Positions 52,408 to 61,181 of a stretch of 64,000 bases of DNA are shown piece after piece (the first letter of the stretch is position 1; every line of letters begins with the position of its first letter). Under the pieces are notes generated by a model. The model ran no database searches, had not been told where the DNA came from, and saw only the letters and a list, made by a program, of their open reading frames with translations. Where the stretch lies: NCBI RefSeq assembly GCF_014207185.1, contig NZ_JACHCP010000003.1, positions 479,238 to 543,237 of the forward strand, given 5' to 3'. This DNA is from Rhodanobacter sp. A1T4. Lineage in GTDB: Bacteria; Pseudomonadota; Gammaproteobacteria; Xanthomonadales; Rhodanobacteraceae. A program made the translations under genes and the position numbers.

Positions 52408-53501
52408 AGCTCGCGATCGTGGTTCCCGGTGGGGTGGATCGTACCGGCGAATTCCGCGTGATCCCGGTGTTTCTGGCCCTGATCAAGCGACTTGCTCTGG
52501 TACACGAAGTGCATGTCTTCGTCTTGCGACAGGAGACCGTCGCGGATTGCTGGGAATTTGCCGGCGCCCGCATCCACAACATCGGCGACGGCTGGACTCG
52601 TGTACGCGCGATCGCAGCGATCTGGGACGAGCATCGGTCTGCACCATTCGATGTGGTCCATGCCATCTTTTCGGGTTCCTGCAGCGAGGTCGCGGTTGCT
52701 GCGGCAACCCTGATGCGGGTGCCAAGTCTGGTGCACATTGCCGGCGGTGAACTCGTTGCGCTGCACGAGATCAGCTACGGCGGAAGACTGAACTGGAAAG
52801 GGCGATTGCGGGAGGCGGTCGTGCTGCGCGCTGCGCATGCCATTTCGGCAGCCAGTGCGCCAATCATTGAATCGCTCAATGCGCTAGGACTGCAGGCGAA
52901 GCGCATTCCACTCGGCGTCGATCTCGAGATCTGGCCTCCACTCGCCCCGCGCAGGCGCAACATCGGGATGGCCCGGCTGGTTCATGTGGCCAGCCTCAAC
53001 GCGGTCAAGGACCAGTCCACGCTCCTGCGGGCGCTGGGGCTCCTCGTCGACGCGAAGGTAGAGTTCCAGATGGACATCGTCGGCGTAGACACACTGCAGG
53101 GCAGGGCATATGCGCTGGCCGAACAACTCGGCCTGGAACGGTACGTGCGCTTCCTTGGCTTCAAGACGCAGCGGGCGCTGCGTCCGATCATGGAGGAGGC
53201 TGACCTGCTTGTGATGTCGTCGCTCCATGAAGCCGGGCCGCTGGTCTTGCTCGAAGCGGCTGTGGCAGGCGTGCCGACTGTAGGTACTGCGGTTGGACAT
53301 ATTGCAGAGTGGTCGCCGTCTGCGGCCGTGGCTGTGCCGGTGGGCGATCATGTCGGCCTGGCGAACGCGATCTGCCGAGTGCTTGCCGATGAAGAACTAC
53401 GACTGCGCTTGGCTCATGCCGCGCAACGTCGGGCGATCGTCATCGATGCAGATCACACCGCTCGAGCGTTCGAGATTCTGTACCGGCAGATGCTGACTTG
53501 A
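52404..53501 (+). CDS. GT4-family glycosyltransferase
   Basis: A GTG start at 52404 with CGGAGGA upstream overlaps the previous stop as GTGA (365 aa). GT-B signatures: LAIVVPGGVDRTGEFRVIPV at the N-terminus, PFDVVHAIFSGSCSEVAVAA, KRIPLGVDLEIW, LVHVASLNAVKDQSTLLRAL, VRFLGFKTQRALRPIMEEAD, and LLVMSSLHEAGPLVLLEAAV (the E-x7-E nucleotide-sugar site). It closes the plus-strand block; the next two genes are on the minus strand. Confidence 0.92.
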   Translation: MKLAIVVPGGVDRTGEFRVIPVFLALIKRLALVHEVHVFVLRQETVADCWEFAGARIHNIGDGWTRVRAIAAIWDEHRSAPFDVVHAIFSGSCSEVAVAAATLMRVPSLVHIAGGELVALHEISYGGRLNWKGRLREAVVLRAAHAISAASAPIIESLNALGLQAKRIPLGVDLEIWPPLAPRRRNIGMARLVHVASLNAVKDQSTLLRALGLLVDAKVEFQMDIVGVDTLQGRAYALAEQLGLERYVRFLGFKTQRALRPIMEEADLLVMSSLHEAGPLVLLEAAVAGVPTVGTAVGHIAEWSPSAAVAVPVGDHVGLANAICRVLADEELRLRLAHAAQRRAIVIDADHTARAFEILYRQMLT

Positions 53502-53526
53502 CTATGGCAGCGGAGCTGCGATCGTC

Positions 53527-54750
53527 CTAGCCAGAGGGAGGCGGAGCCTCCAACGCCGCACGCACCACGTACAGCGTATCCATCCGAGGGAGAGGGCGGG
53601 TGAGTAACGCCAAGGCGCGTTGGCCACGAGACAGCGTCACCCAGCTTTTCTCCTGGAGCCAGATCTGCGTCCGGACCAGGTCGGTGTGTTCCTTCAGGGC
53701 TTCGTCCGTAGGCCTGACGCGATTCCTGACGTAACGCCCGATATCACGAAAAGAGCGGAGCCATTCGACGCCGTGAAGCGTGTGGTGCCAGAGTTCCGAG
53801 CACGACACCTGGGTCAGGGTCTGGCGGCGCGAAACGATCTTCAGCAACGGGTGGCAGTGAGACGCGAGTCTGTCCAACACGTTTTTGGGGATGGTGTTTG
53901 CGTAATAGCGTTCGACCAGGCGCAACGGCGGCAGCGCCCACCAGGGAGCATCAACGCTGTGCGTGTCCCACAAGGAGTCCCAGTCGCTTGGCGACATGCG
54001 CGCCGACAGTCGTGCAATGTCGTTCAGATGCAGCAGGCGCAGGCTGCGGTGACAGATGTTGCCTGCGGCGTGCAGCAGCAGATGGCTCATCAAGGCACCG
54101 TCCGACGGATAAGGATTCAGGCCTGAGTGGGGTTGCCGCGGATAGATCCGCCGTGTGATGTCGACGGCCGTTACCGGTAAGCGTTCCTGGATACGCGTAT
54201 GCAGTTCGATATTGATCGGAGTGTCGCGGTGTTCGCCCAAACCCACCACTGGCTCGCCCTTCGCCGGCTTGAACACATGGTGCTTCCACACGACGAACGA
54301 TTCCACGTAGCCGAGCTCTTGCAGCAACTTGATCGCCCGTCCCGCGTCCTCCTCGCGGACCAGCAAATCGATGTCGGCCATGGGACGGTCGCCGGGTTCA
54401 TAGAGCCGCAGGGCATGCAATGCCGAACCCTTCAGGGGAACGATCGCCAGCTCGACGGCACGGGCGTCGGTGTCGATGCGTTCCAGTAGCGCTGCAATAC
54501 GTCGATGGCGATGCTCAACGTGGGCTTGCTGACTTGCCAGAAAAAACTTCCATCCCGGGTTTTGCCATTGGGACGACTTGCAAAGTAGAGGTGATACGCC
54601 GTGCGCGACGGCGGCGGCGGACGCCAACTGCCATTCGAGATCGCTCCACTCGGGTGCGGTGTCACTGGGCTGTGGAAGCGCCAACTCCAAGGCAAGCGCT
54701 TCCGTAGTACGGTGCAAACCCTCCTTAACGATTTTGAGAGAAGGCGGCAT
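53527..54750 (-). CDS. Nucleotidyltransferase-family protein (PF14907/NTP_transf_5-like)
   Basis: The 407 aa protein has the nucleotidyltransferase core: VPLKGSALHALRLYEPGDRP and then MADIDLLVREEDAGRAIKLL, with catalytic acidic residues Asp126 and Asp128 and the upstream Lys107-Gly. INIELHTRIQERLP supplies a third acidic strand. HLLLHAAGNICHRSLRLLHL in the middle region is typical of PF14907-like proteins. Members in lasso-peptide and exopolysaccharide clusters attach nucleotidyl or sugar-phosphate groups. It overlaps the radical SAM gene behind it by 26 nt, so the pair is co-transcribed on the minus strand. Confidence 0.85.
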   Translation of the reverse strand: MPPSLKIVKEGLHRTTEALALELALPQPSDTAPEWSDLEWQLASAAAVAHGVSPLLCKSSQWQNPGWKFFLASQQAHVEHRHRRIAALLERIDTDARAVELAIVPLKGSALHALRLYEPGDRPMADIDLLVREEDAGRAIKLLQELGYVESFVVWKHHVFKPAKGEPVVGLGEHRDTPINIELHTRIQERLPVTAVDITRRIYPRQPHSGLNPYPSDGALMSHLLLHAAGNICHRSLRLLHLNDIARLSARMSPSDWDSLWDTHSVDAPWWALPPLRLVERYYANTIPKNVLDRLASHCHPLLKIVSRRQTLTQVSCSELWHHTLHGVEWLRSFRDIGRYVRNRVRPTDEALKEHTDLVRTQIWLQEKSWVTLSRGQRALALLTRPLPRMDTLYVVRAALEAPPPSG

Positions 54751-56236
54751 GACGCTTCACCTGGACATTGGTTTGCACCGTTGCAAGCGGTAGGGTCGGA
54801 TCGTCGGAACGGTGTGATTGCTCGCTTGCAATCAGTGCATCCCAACGTGCATCAAGCGCCAGTCCAGCTTGACTGCGGAGCTCTGGTGGTTCACCGGTAG
54901 CCAATTGCTGAAACGTGACCTGCTCATGCAGCAGATCGCGGACGCTGCGGTAGAAATCCGAGTCGTAGGCGCCACGGAACATCATGGCCAAGTCGCCGCT
55001 GTCCTGCCAATGCGTCTTTGCGCCCAGTTGGGCTTTGACCTGCTCGTAGAATTTCGTTCCTGGCAGCGGATACGAAACGCTGACGCCGATATCGTCCGGA
55101 GCAGCCTGTCTGATCAGTTCGCGCGTCATCAGCAGATCAGCCAGTTGCTCGCCGAGATAGCCCAGCTGGATGAAGAATCCCACGCGAATACCGTGCTCAC
55201 CCAGTCGTCCGCGTGCGACGATGAGTTCTTCGACCTTCGTGCCCTTGGTCATGGCATCCAGTACGCGCTGACTGCCGCTCTCCGCACCGATCCAGGCTTC
55301 GGCACATCCGGCCTGTTCAAGCGCATTGGCCATGCGTTCGCTGATCAGGTCAGCGCGCGTCTGGATCGTGAATGGAACGGATCCATCGGCGTCGATCAAA
55401 TGCGCACCGAACTCTGCCACCCAGTCGACATGGAAGCCGAAGATGTCATCGGCCATCCAGATGTGATCAGGCTTGAACGTCCGTTTCAGATAAGTCATTT
55501 CTGCGGCCACATCCTGAGCACCACGTTGCCTGTAGTGGTTTCCCCAGATCGGCTTTGCGCACCAGTTGCAACGGAAAGGGCAGCCGCGGGATGCTGCCAT
55601 GTTGAGGCTGAAGTAGCCATGCCGTTCGAGCCACATTGTCCGATAGCGTTCGATGTCGACCAGGTCCCACGCGGGGTGGCCGATCAATCGCAGATCCGGC
55701 GGTTGTACACCGATGCGCATCAGGCGAGTCTGGCCGCTTACCAGCGTAGCGATACCCGCGATATCGGATACCCAACTTGCCGCGTCGACGCCTGGGTCGC
55801 GTTCGAGCCGCCCGATCAATTCAATAAGAGCCCCAATGCCTTCGCCGATCAGGACGGCGTGAGCGCCCGCCGCAAGAAAGGCATCCGGATGATCGGAAGC
55901 GTCGGAACCCGCAACGATAACCCGGGCGCCGTGAGCGCGGGCTTCGGTAATCATCTGGCAAGCCGCCTCGCGCATGCGCCCAAGGCACATTTTCGTCAGG
56001 TAGTTGAAGTTGTCTTCGTAGATGACGACGACGTCCGGTCGCGCAGCTTGCAGTGACCCTTCATAGTCCTCTACGCCGTCGGCAAGCATCGCGTCGAAGA
56101 GTGAGACGTCGTGGCCTACTTGCCTTAAAAGTGCGGCGATCTGGATCGTGGCGAGTGGAGGGTAGGGCTTGCCACGTTCCCACTGTTTTCGGTCGTAGCT
56201 CAAAAAGTAGGAGTGGCCAACTTGAATCTTTAGCAT
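54725..56236 (-). CDS. B12-binding-domain radical SAM protein
   Basis: I use the Met at 56236 (503 aa), where family-like sequence begins (MLKIQVGHSYFLSYDRKQWE); starts at 56284 and 56473 are possible but add Arg-rich residues. The B12-binding-like domain (residues ~25-145) includes PYPPLATIQIAALLRQVGHD, DVVVIYEDNFNYLTKMCLG and ARVIVAGSDASDHPDAFLAA. The radical SAM site is AASRGCPFRCNWCAKP (Cys219, Cys223, Cys226), followed by IWMADDIFGFHVDWV and AWIGAESGSQRVLDAMTKGT. This is the BchE/HpnP-like or oxidative-cyclase-like arrangement. Its substrate is probably shared with the radical SAM enzyme of the plus-strand block. Confidence 0.92.
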   Translation of the reverse strand: MLKIQVGHSYFLSYDRKQWERGKPYPPLATIQIAALLRQVGHDVSLFDAMLADGVEDYEGSLQAARPDVVVIYEDNFNYLTKMCLGRMREAACQMITEARAHGARVIVAGSDASDHPDAFLAAGAHAVLIGEGIGALIELIGRLERDPGVDAASWVSDIAGIATLVSGQTRLMRIGVQPPDLRLIGHPAWDLVDIERYRTMWLERHGYFSLNMAASRGCPFRCNWCAKPIWGNHYRQRGAQDVAAEMTYLKRTFKPDHIWMADDIFGFHVDWVAEFGAHLIDADGSVPFTIQTRADLISERMANALEQAGCAEAWIGAESGSQRVLDAMTKGTKVEELIVARGRLGEHGIRVGFFIQLGYLGEQLADLLMTRELIRQAAPDDIGVSVSYPLPGTKFYEQVKAQLGAKTHWQDSGDLAMMFRGAYDSDFYRSVRDLLHEQVTFQQLATGEPPELRSQAGLALDARWDALIASEQSHRSDDPTLPLATVQTNVQVKRHAAFSQNR

Positions 56237-56678
56237 CTCGGCGAGGCCTCGGTCGTAGCCGTGGGAATAAGCTGCAGCACGCATCGACGTCGGGCCGATC
56301 TGAAGGCTCCATCGTTCGGCGTTATGTTCTGAGGGGTGAGTGCCGCGGCGCAGCCTTTCGGTTGCCTTGTGCAGCAAAAACATTTGAATCCCTGGGCCTT
56401 GACGGCCATCCATGCGTAGCCATCGAGGCGCAGCGGCTGCCTCTCGAAAAACTCTCCGGAGAGCATGCGGCACCTACTCACGGCACCTACTCAGGGGCAA
56501 CCTTTTTTCTTTGATGTCGCACACACGAAGCCAACCTATTTGGAATTCGTGCAGTGCTGCGCAGTGACATCCAGACGACTGAAACTTTTGAACGACGACG
56601 ATGGCCTTGACCGCACGCCATGGCGGTCGAAAGGATGGCGCCGACCCATTTTGCGAGCGATCCGGTCACAACTTCTCT
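56237..56678. other. Divergent region between the minus-strand radical SAM and the HprK-like gene
   Basis: The region should hold promoters in both directions. A direct duplication CGGCACCTACTCA occurs twice 15 bp apart near 56467-56494. Several short frames exist but none matches a known precursor-peptide leader. Longer alternative starts of both flanking genes (56473 on minus, 56601 on plus) fall inside it. Confidence 0.4.
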
Positions 56679-57623
56679 ATGCGCATGCAGATTTTGGGAG
56701 GAAAGTTCCGCTTCGAAAGCACCAGCGCGTCTCTGCTTCGTCTGGTCGAGATCGCCTATGGCGGCCTGCCGCGCTATCAGTTGCCGATGGCTGTACCCGA
56801 ATTTCGCATTGAATTGCGCCTTTCGCGTCGACAGGCTGTGCCGAACGCGTCCGAGCCTCCTCCCGTAGAGACGACATCGGGTGCAGGCTTTCTCTGCGGC
56901 GTCATGGACGCGTCGAACTATGTAGTCATTGCGCCCGAGCAGCATAAGGCTCTGGTGGTGGCCTCTGAAGACATGCTCAGTCGTCCTTACCACTTGCGTT
57001 ATGAGCTGATCGAATTCGCGGTCTTCATTCTGGCGACACGCGGATTAGGGCTGGTGCCACTACATGCTGCCTGCGTTGGCCGGCAGGGTCGTGGAATCCT
57101 GTTGCTGGGAGCGAGTGGATCAGGCAAGTCGACGCTGGCCTTGCACAGTTTTCTGGATGGCTTGGAGTTTCTCGCCGAGGACGCCGTGCTAGTGCAACCA
57201 GAGAGCATGCTCGCCACGGGCGTCGCCAATTACTTGCACGTGCAGTCCGACGCATTGAATTTCGTCGAGGACGATAAGATCAGGCGCTGGATCAGCCAGG
57301 CGCCAATCATTCGTCGCCGCAGTGGCGTAGAAAAATTCGAAGCCGATTTACGACAGGATCATGGACGCCTCGCCGCGGTTCCGCTGCAGCTGACTGGCGT
57401 GGTTTTCGTCTCCAATCAATCGGCCGACGACCCGGATGTCTTATTGAGCGCGGTCCCCGGAGACGAAATCGCCGCAAGGCTGTCCGCCGATCAGCCCTAT
57501 GCGGTCGGACAACCAGGCTGGCAACGCTTCGAACAACAGTCGATGCAGTTAGGCGTTCATCAACTGCGTCGCGGTCGCCATCCGCGAGCGTCCGTCGACG
57601 CGCTGCGACATCTTCTCGACTGA
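56679..57623 (+). CDS. HPr-kinase-related (HprK-like) P-loop protein
   Basis: From the Met at 56679 the protein is 314 aa (MRMQILGGKFRFESTSASLL is family-like; the ATG at 56601 adds 26 doubtful residues). The HprK-like kinase core shows VPLHAACVGRQGRGILLLGA followed by the P-loop GASGSGKST (residues 144-152) and LEFLAEDAVLVQPE with Glu167/Asp168 in the position of the HprK catalytic acid. It lacks the N-terminal HprK domain and the complete C-terminal HPr-binding signature, so it is not the classical HPr kinase. HprK-related proteins occur in lasso-peptide and other RiPP clusters (peptide kinases) and beside PF14907 nucleotidyltransferases, as here. Confidence 0.8.
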   Translation: MRMQILGGKFRFESTSASLLRLVEIAYGGLPRYQLPMAVPEFRIELRLSRRQAVPNASEPPPVETTSGAGFLCGVMDASNYVVIAPEQHKALVVASEDMLSRPYHLRYELIEFAVFILATRGLGLVPLHAACVGRQGRGILLLGASGSGKSTLALHSFLDGLEFLAEDAVLVQPESMLATGVANYLHVQSDALNFVEDDKIRRWISQAPIIRRRSGVEKFEADLRQDHGRLAAVPLQLTGVVFVSNQSADDPDVLLSAVPGDEIAARLSADQPYAVGQPGWQRFEQQSMQLGVHQLRRGRHPRASVDALRHLLD

Positions 57624-57653
57624 TTTTCCGGATCGCTTGCGGCGGTCGCGTCG

Positions 57654-57773
57654 ATGCAACTTTTCCCCTCTGAGATCGCACTTACCAGCATGGGAATTTT
57701 CAACCTGCGGAGAGGCGTTCTTCTGAGCCTTAAAAAGCATCAGCGAAGTCATTGTTCCGTACCAGCCGAATGA
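57654..57773 (+). CDS. Possible 39-residue peptide between the HprK-like gene and the ABC exporter
   Basis: An ATG-TGA frame encodes MQLFPSEIALTSMGIFNLRR followed by 19 residues that include KKHQRSHCS. It lies between a peptide-kinase-like gene and an exporter gene, where RiPP precursors are often found. The ribosome-binding site is poor and there is no lasso (YxxP...T leader), lanthipeptide or sactipeptide pattern. Only position supports it. Confidence 0.18.
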   Translation: MQLFPSEIALTSMGIFNLRRGVLLSLKKHQRSHCSVPAE

Positions 57774-57783
57774 GCGCATAAAC

Positions 57784-59526
57784 ATGCCTAACGAGCCGCT
57801 GGTGCCCAACGACCTGCTGCGTTCGCTTGCGCACAGACTCAAGGGTGTCGATCTTGCGGAAACTGTAGCGTACGTCGTGCTATCGCTGGGTGCGGCATTT
57901 GCCGGCAGCTTCGCGACGGTATTTCTGGTGCCTTTGGTTCAGCCTGGCCACCCGTTGCTATTCGGCGGTAGCCTGTTTGACGCAGGTGGTAGCGTCGAAA
58001 TACATGTTGCAATCTTCGCTGCCGCAACCGGCACGTTTGCTTTAATGCGTTGGCAGGCGGCGCGGTTGGGAGCGCGTCTGGTTGGCCGTTACGGTATGAG
58101 CCTGCGACGCACAGTTCACGCACGCCTGATCGACGCTCCGTTGGCTTCGCTGGCAGACTCCACATCCGCGGAAATCGCCAATGTCCTCACTTATAACGTC
58201 GAAATCATTGTTCAGGGTTTCAGTGCGCTGCAGCTGCTTCTGGTAGCCGGCGTCACATCCGCCGTCAGCCTGGGATTTGCGTTCTGGGTATCGCCGCCAT
58301 TGATGTTCGGAGCACCTTTGCTGGTGGGTTTTGGGCTCATTGCATCGCGTGTCTTTGGTCACGAGCAAGCCTCGGTCAGCCGAAAGTACGTTGCAGACAT
58401 GACACAGTTGTTCTGGCACAGCGAGGATTTTCCGCGACGCTTGCGTCACGTTCGTTCGTTCGAACGGGAGGACGCTGAAAAAGCAAGTTACGGCGCCATT
58501 TCCGCTCGGCTGTGCCATGGCTACGAACGTCAGCTGGAGCTCATTGCCTCCGGACGGCTTTTGCTCGAATTGCTGGCGGCGATCGGGATCGCGGTGGTCT
58601 TCGTGCTCGCCCACCGCTGGCACGGAATCGATCAGCCATCGCTCATTGCCGTGTGTTTGTTGCTCGGACGCGTGTTGCCTTATATGGTCTCGACCCGGCA
58701 GAGCTTCCAGCAGCTGCGTTCGGCTGCCCCGGCATTCGAGCTTTGGCAGAGATACATGCGTCTGGATTCAGTCCGATTGCCTGTTGCACCGTCGTGCACG
58801 GCGACTTCCGTCAGTACGCTGCACATCACGCGAATGCGGCTGAGGCCGCCATCAACCGGCCTCGATGTGGGTGATCTGGTTTTGGTACCCGGCGAACTGA
58901 CTCTTGTTTGTGGTGACTCCGGCATCGGAAAGAGCAGCCTCGTCGATGTCCTGGCAGGCATGATGATTCCCGAGGATTTTGCGGCACGCGTCGGCGAACG
59001 GCAGATCGATTTTGACGAGTACCGCGCACTCGTGCGAAATGGAGCTTATGTCAGCCAGAATGTCCGACCTTGGCAGCATTCCGTGCGCGAATGTCTGCTG
59101 TGGGCTGCGCCCGAAGCCTCCGATGAGATGTTGCTGAGTGCGCTGATGGACGTCGGTCTCGACAATCGATTGGCCGGCTCGCGTCATGGACTCGATACAA
59201 CCTTGCACAGCTCTTCGAGCCGGCTTTCCGGTGGTGAGTTGCAGCGGTTGCTGCTGGCACAGGTCATTCTGCGACAGCCCTTTCTGGCGTTGCTGGACGA
59301 AGCAACGAGCGCGCTTGATACAGCCTCCGAGATAGCGGTCCTTTCAGCAATAAAGCATCGTTTGCCACAGACGATCTTGATCGTGGTCTCGCATCGGACC
59401 AGCGTGGCGGCGATCGCGGATCAGTGCCTGACCATTGGCAATGACCGCATCAGAACGGCTACGGTGAAAGCTGACTCACCGCACGCGGCACCCTTATTTG
59501 GTTCGTCGAATCGCCTTAAATCGTAA
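57784..59526 (+). CDS. ABC transporter, fused permease and ATPase (exporter type)
   Basis: The 580 aa protein has an N-terminal transmembrane half (~1-320, about six helices, VAYVVLSLGAAFAGSFATVF onward) and a C-terminal ATPase half: Walker A CGDSGIGKSS (~376-385), Q-loop in GAYVSQNVRPWQHSV, signature LSGGELQRLLLAQ (~481) and Walker B FLALLDEATSALD (~501), H-loop VVSHRTSVAAIAD. The unusual D in GDSGIGKS and the SGGE signature with E resemble McjD/cyclic-peptide and lantibiotic-type exporters, but lipid or polysaccharide export cannot be excluded. It probably exports the product of this cluster. Confidence 0.9.
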   Translation: MPNEPLVPNDLLRSLAHRLKGVDLAETVAYVVLSLGAAFAGSFATVFLVPLVQPGHPLLFGGSLFDAGGSVEIHVAIFAAATGTFALMRWQAARLGARLVGRYGMSLRRTVHARLIDAPLASLADSTSAEIANVLTYNVEIIVQGFSALQLLLVAGVTSAVSLGFAFWVSPPLMFGAPLLVGFGLIASRVFGHEQASVSRKYVADMTQLFWHSEDFPRRLRHVRSFEREDAEKASYGAISARLCHGYERQLELIASGRLLLELLAAIGIAVVFVLAHRWHGIDQPSLIAVCLLLGRVLPYMVSTRQSFQQLRSAAPAFELWQRYMRLDSVRLPVAPSCTATSVSTLHITRMRLRPPSTGLDVGDLVLVPGELTLVCGDSGIGKSSLVDVLAGMMIPEDFAARVGERQIDFDEYRALVRNGAYVSQNVRPWQHSVRECLLWAAPEASDEMLLSALMDVGLDNRLAGSRHGLDTTLHSSSSRLSGGELQRLLLAQVILRQPFLALLDEATSALDTASEIAVLSAIKHRLPQTILIVVSHRTSVAAIADQCLTIGNDRIRTATVKADSPHAAPLFGSSNRLKS

Positions 59527-59542
59527 TGACGCGATTCCATTG

Positions 59543-60724
59543 CTATTTCAAGGTGAAGGTCAGAGTGCCGTAGCCAAGCTGATCAAAGCCACCGCTATTC
59601 GGTCCATAGTTGCCACCGCCACCCTCGGGGCGCACCTTGTTAGCCCACGTAGTTATATATGGCGCATCAAGGCCCTTCAGCACCACATAGTGATTGTAGA
59701 AAAGCTCCCACGTCGGGCGGGTGGCGCCCCTTCCCATATTGGAGATGACGTCCTGTGTGACGTCACTGTTGGCGTACGTAGTGTATGGAACGTCATAGCC
59801 AAGGTTGTACTTTGCGATGTATTCAACACCTTTCAGGATACGGTTATCGTCATAACCGAAAAGGTCATCGTGCTGATTCCAGGCCATCTGGCTTAGCACG
59901 CCAAGCTCGGAGACATCGAGCGTGCTGTGACCTTGATCGCGTCCGCTTTCCTGAGTCTGCGCAAGACCATCCGGGTAGATCTTCCACACCATCTTGTCTA
60001 TGGCGCCATTGCCCTTGCCATGCTTGAAGTAGTCGACCGCCTCGTCATAGATGTCGCGTCGATCTGTAAGGATGCCAATGGCCATCATGGAGTCCAGGTT
60101 GCACAGGTCCCAGTTGGCCCAGTAGTGGTCGATCTTCGCGCCGTTATGGTTCAGCAGAAAGTCGTGATTCATTGAATAGAAAACGTCGAGCATCATCTTC
60201 TTGAAACGATCGAAATCACGCGCTGGCCATTTCCTGTAGGTGCGCATGATCTCTGCCGCATTGGCAAATTCATAACCGTAGAGGCCAGACGCCAGGTATT
60301 TGTCTGAGGTTCCATCGATCTTGGTCAGCGTGTTTGACCAAGCATCCAGGATGCCCACGGCTTTGTCGGCATAGGCGTCGTCGCCACTCACCTTCCAGCG
60401 CAAAGCGAGTGCGTAAGCAGCGGCAGCGTCGTTAAACAGCGCAGAGTAATTTTGCGGATAATTCCCGATCTTGCCTCGATAGACGACGTCGACGGGGTGT
60501 GGTGTCCAGCTCAAGGAGGCATGCGGGTTCTTGATAAGCATGTCCCACCCGGCCAGCCACGGCTGCGCGCCTTGTGCAACCTTGGTTTTCATCCGCTCGA
60601 AGTCAGCCTGAGTATGCAAGGCGCCAGGGTGAACGAAGGACTGTGCCAGTACAGAAGGTGCGCTCAGCACGGTCATCATCACAACGCCGAAATAGCAAGC
60701 GATAATCTTGAATGGAAGATTCAA
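59543..60724 (-). CDS. Secreted alginate-lyase-family protein (PL5-like)
   Basis: The 393 aa protein has a signal peptide (VVMMTVLSAPSVLAQ, cleavage near residue 28) and the alpha-barrel alginate lyase pattern: YSALFNDAAAAYALALRWKV, ADKAVGILDAWSNTLTKIDG, FANAAEIMRTYRKWPARDFD, NHNGAKIDHYWANWDLCNLD and ESGRDQGHSTLDVSELGVLS with candidate catalytic His/Tyr residues. It probably depolymerises or modifies an acidic polysaccharide outside the cell, possibly alginate or the product of the EPS genes. It is convergent with the ABC exporter (16 nt apart). Confidence 0.88.
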   Translation of the reverse strand: MNLPFKIIACYFGVVMMTVLSAPSVLAQSFVHPGALHTQADFERMKTKVAQGAQPWLAGWDMLIKNPHASLSWTPHPVDVVYRGKIGNYPQNYSALFNDAAAAYALALRWKVSGDDAYADKAVGILDAWSNTLTKIDGTSDKYLASGLYGYEFANAAEIMRTYRKWPARDFDRFKKMMLDVFYSMNHDFLLNHNGAKIDHYWANWDLCNLDSMMAIGILTDRRDIYDEAVDYFKHGKGNGAIDKMVWKIYPDGLAQTQESGRDQGHSTLDVSELGVLSQMAWNQHDDLFGYDDNRILKGVEYIAKYNLGYDVPYTTYANSDVTQDVISNMGRGATRPTWELFYNHYVVLKGLDAPYITTWANKVRPEGGGGNYGPNSGGFDQLGYGTLTFTLK

Positions 60725-61181
60725 TTTTCAGCTCCGTCTTGTAAGAGCTATTTGCATTCCCCGGATGCTCGCGTAGAAGCATCCGGACAAAGTCGAAGAA
60801 GGTCGCGAATGTATATGTCAGTACATGACTGAGTAATGACGAGTCACGAATCGATGCCAGGAGCGGCCCACTTCTCGTTTCAGCGTTTTTGAAAATCGAA
60901 GCGACATCACGGCAGATGAAACTCTACTTCGGGCTGGCTGGAATTGACGAGAGCATCGCAAATTGGGAAAACATGAATCGCCATACGCGATTTCATAATT
61001 GTTGCTGATCTTTTGACATCGCAGGATGCGCCAGATCGATGCTGGGGGCATCGCAAACAATCGCTGGATAAAGGCAGGCTCAGGGGTCTTCGGACCGAGG
61101 TCGTGCTTCTTGATGCATTGGCTTGCCGCGTGAAGCCCCTAGACATCTTCATTTGAGAAATCTAGGTCAGGGGACAAGCAG
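60725..61181. other. Gap between the lyase and the autotransporter, no gene seen
   Basis: No frame with family motifs occurs on either strand. An inverted repeat CCGGATGCT-N8-AGCATCCGG (9-bp arms, 60761-60786) lies just upstream of the lyase gene and could be a regulatory or transcript-ending hairpin. The promoter of the downstream autotransporter gene must be in the last 200 bp; AGGTCAGGGGA precedes its start. Confidence 0.5.

Noticed and set aside
56679..57623. The HprK-like protein as the HPr kinase/phosphorylase of a PTS-Ntr system
   Set aside because: It lacks the N-terminal HprK domain, and no HPr or EIIA gene is adjacent. The context is biosynthetic.
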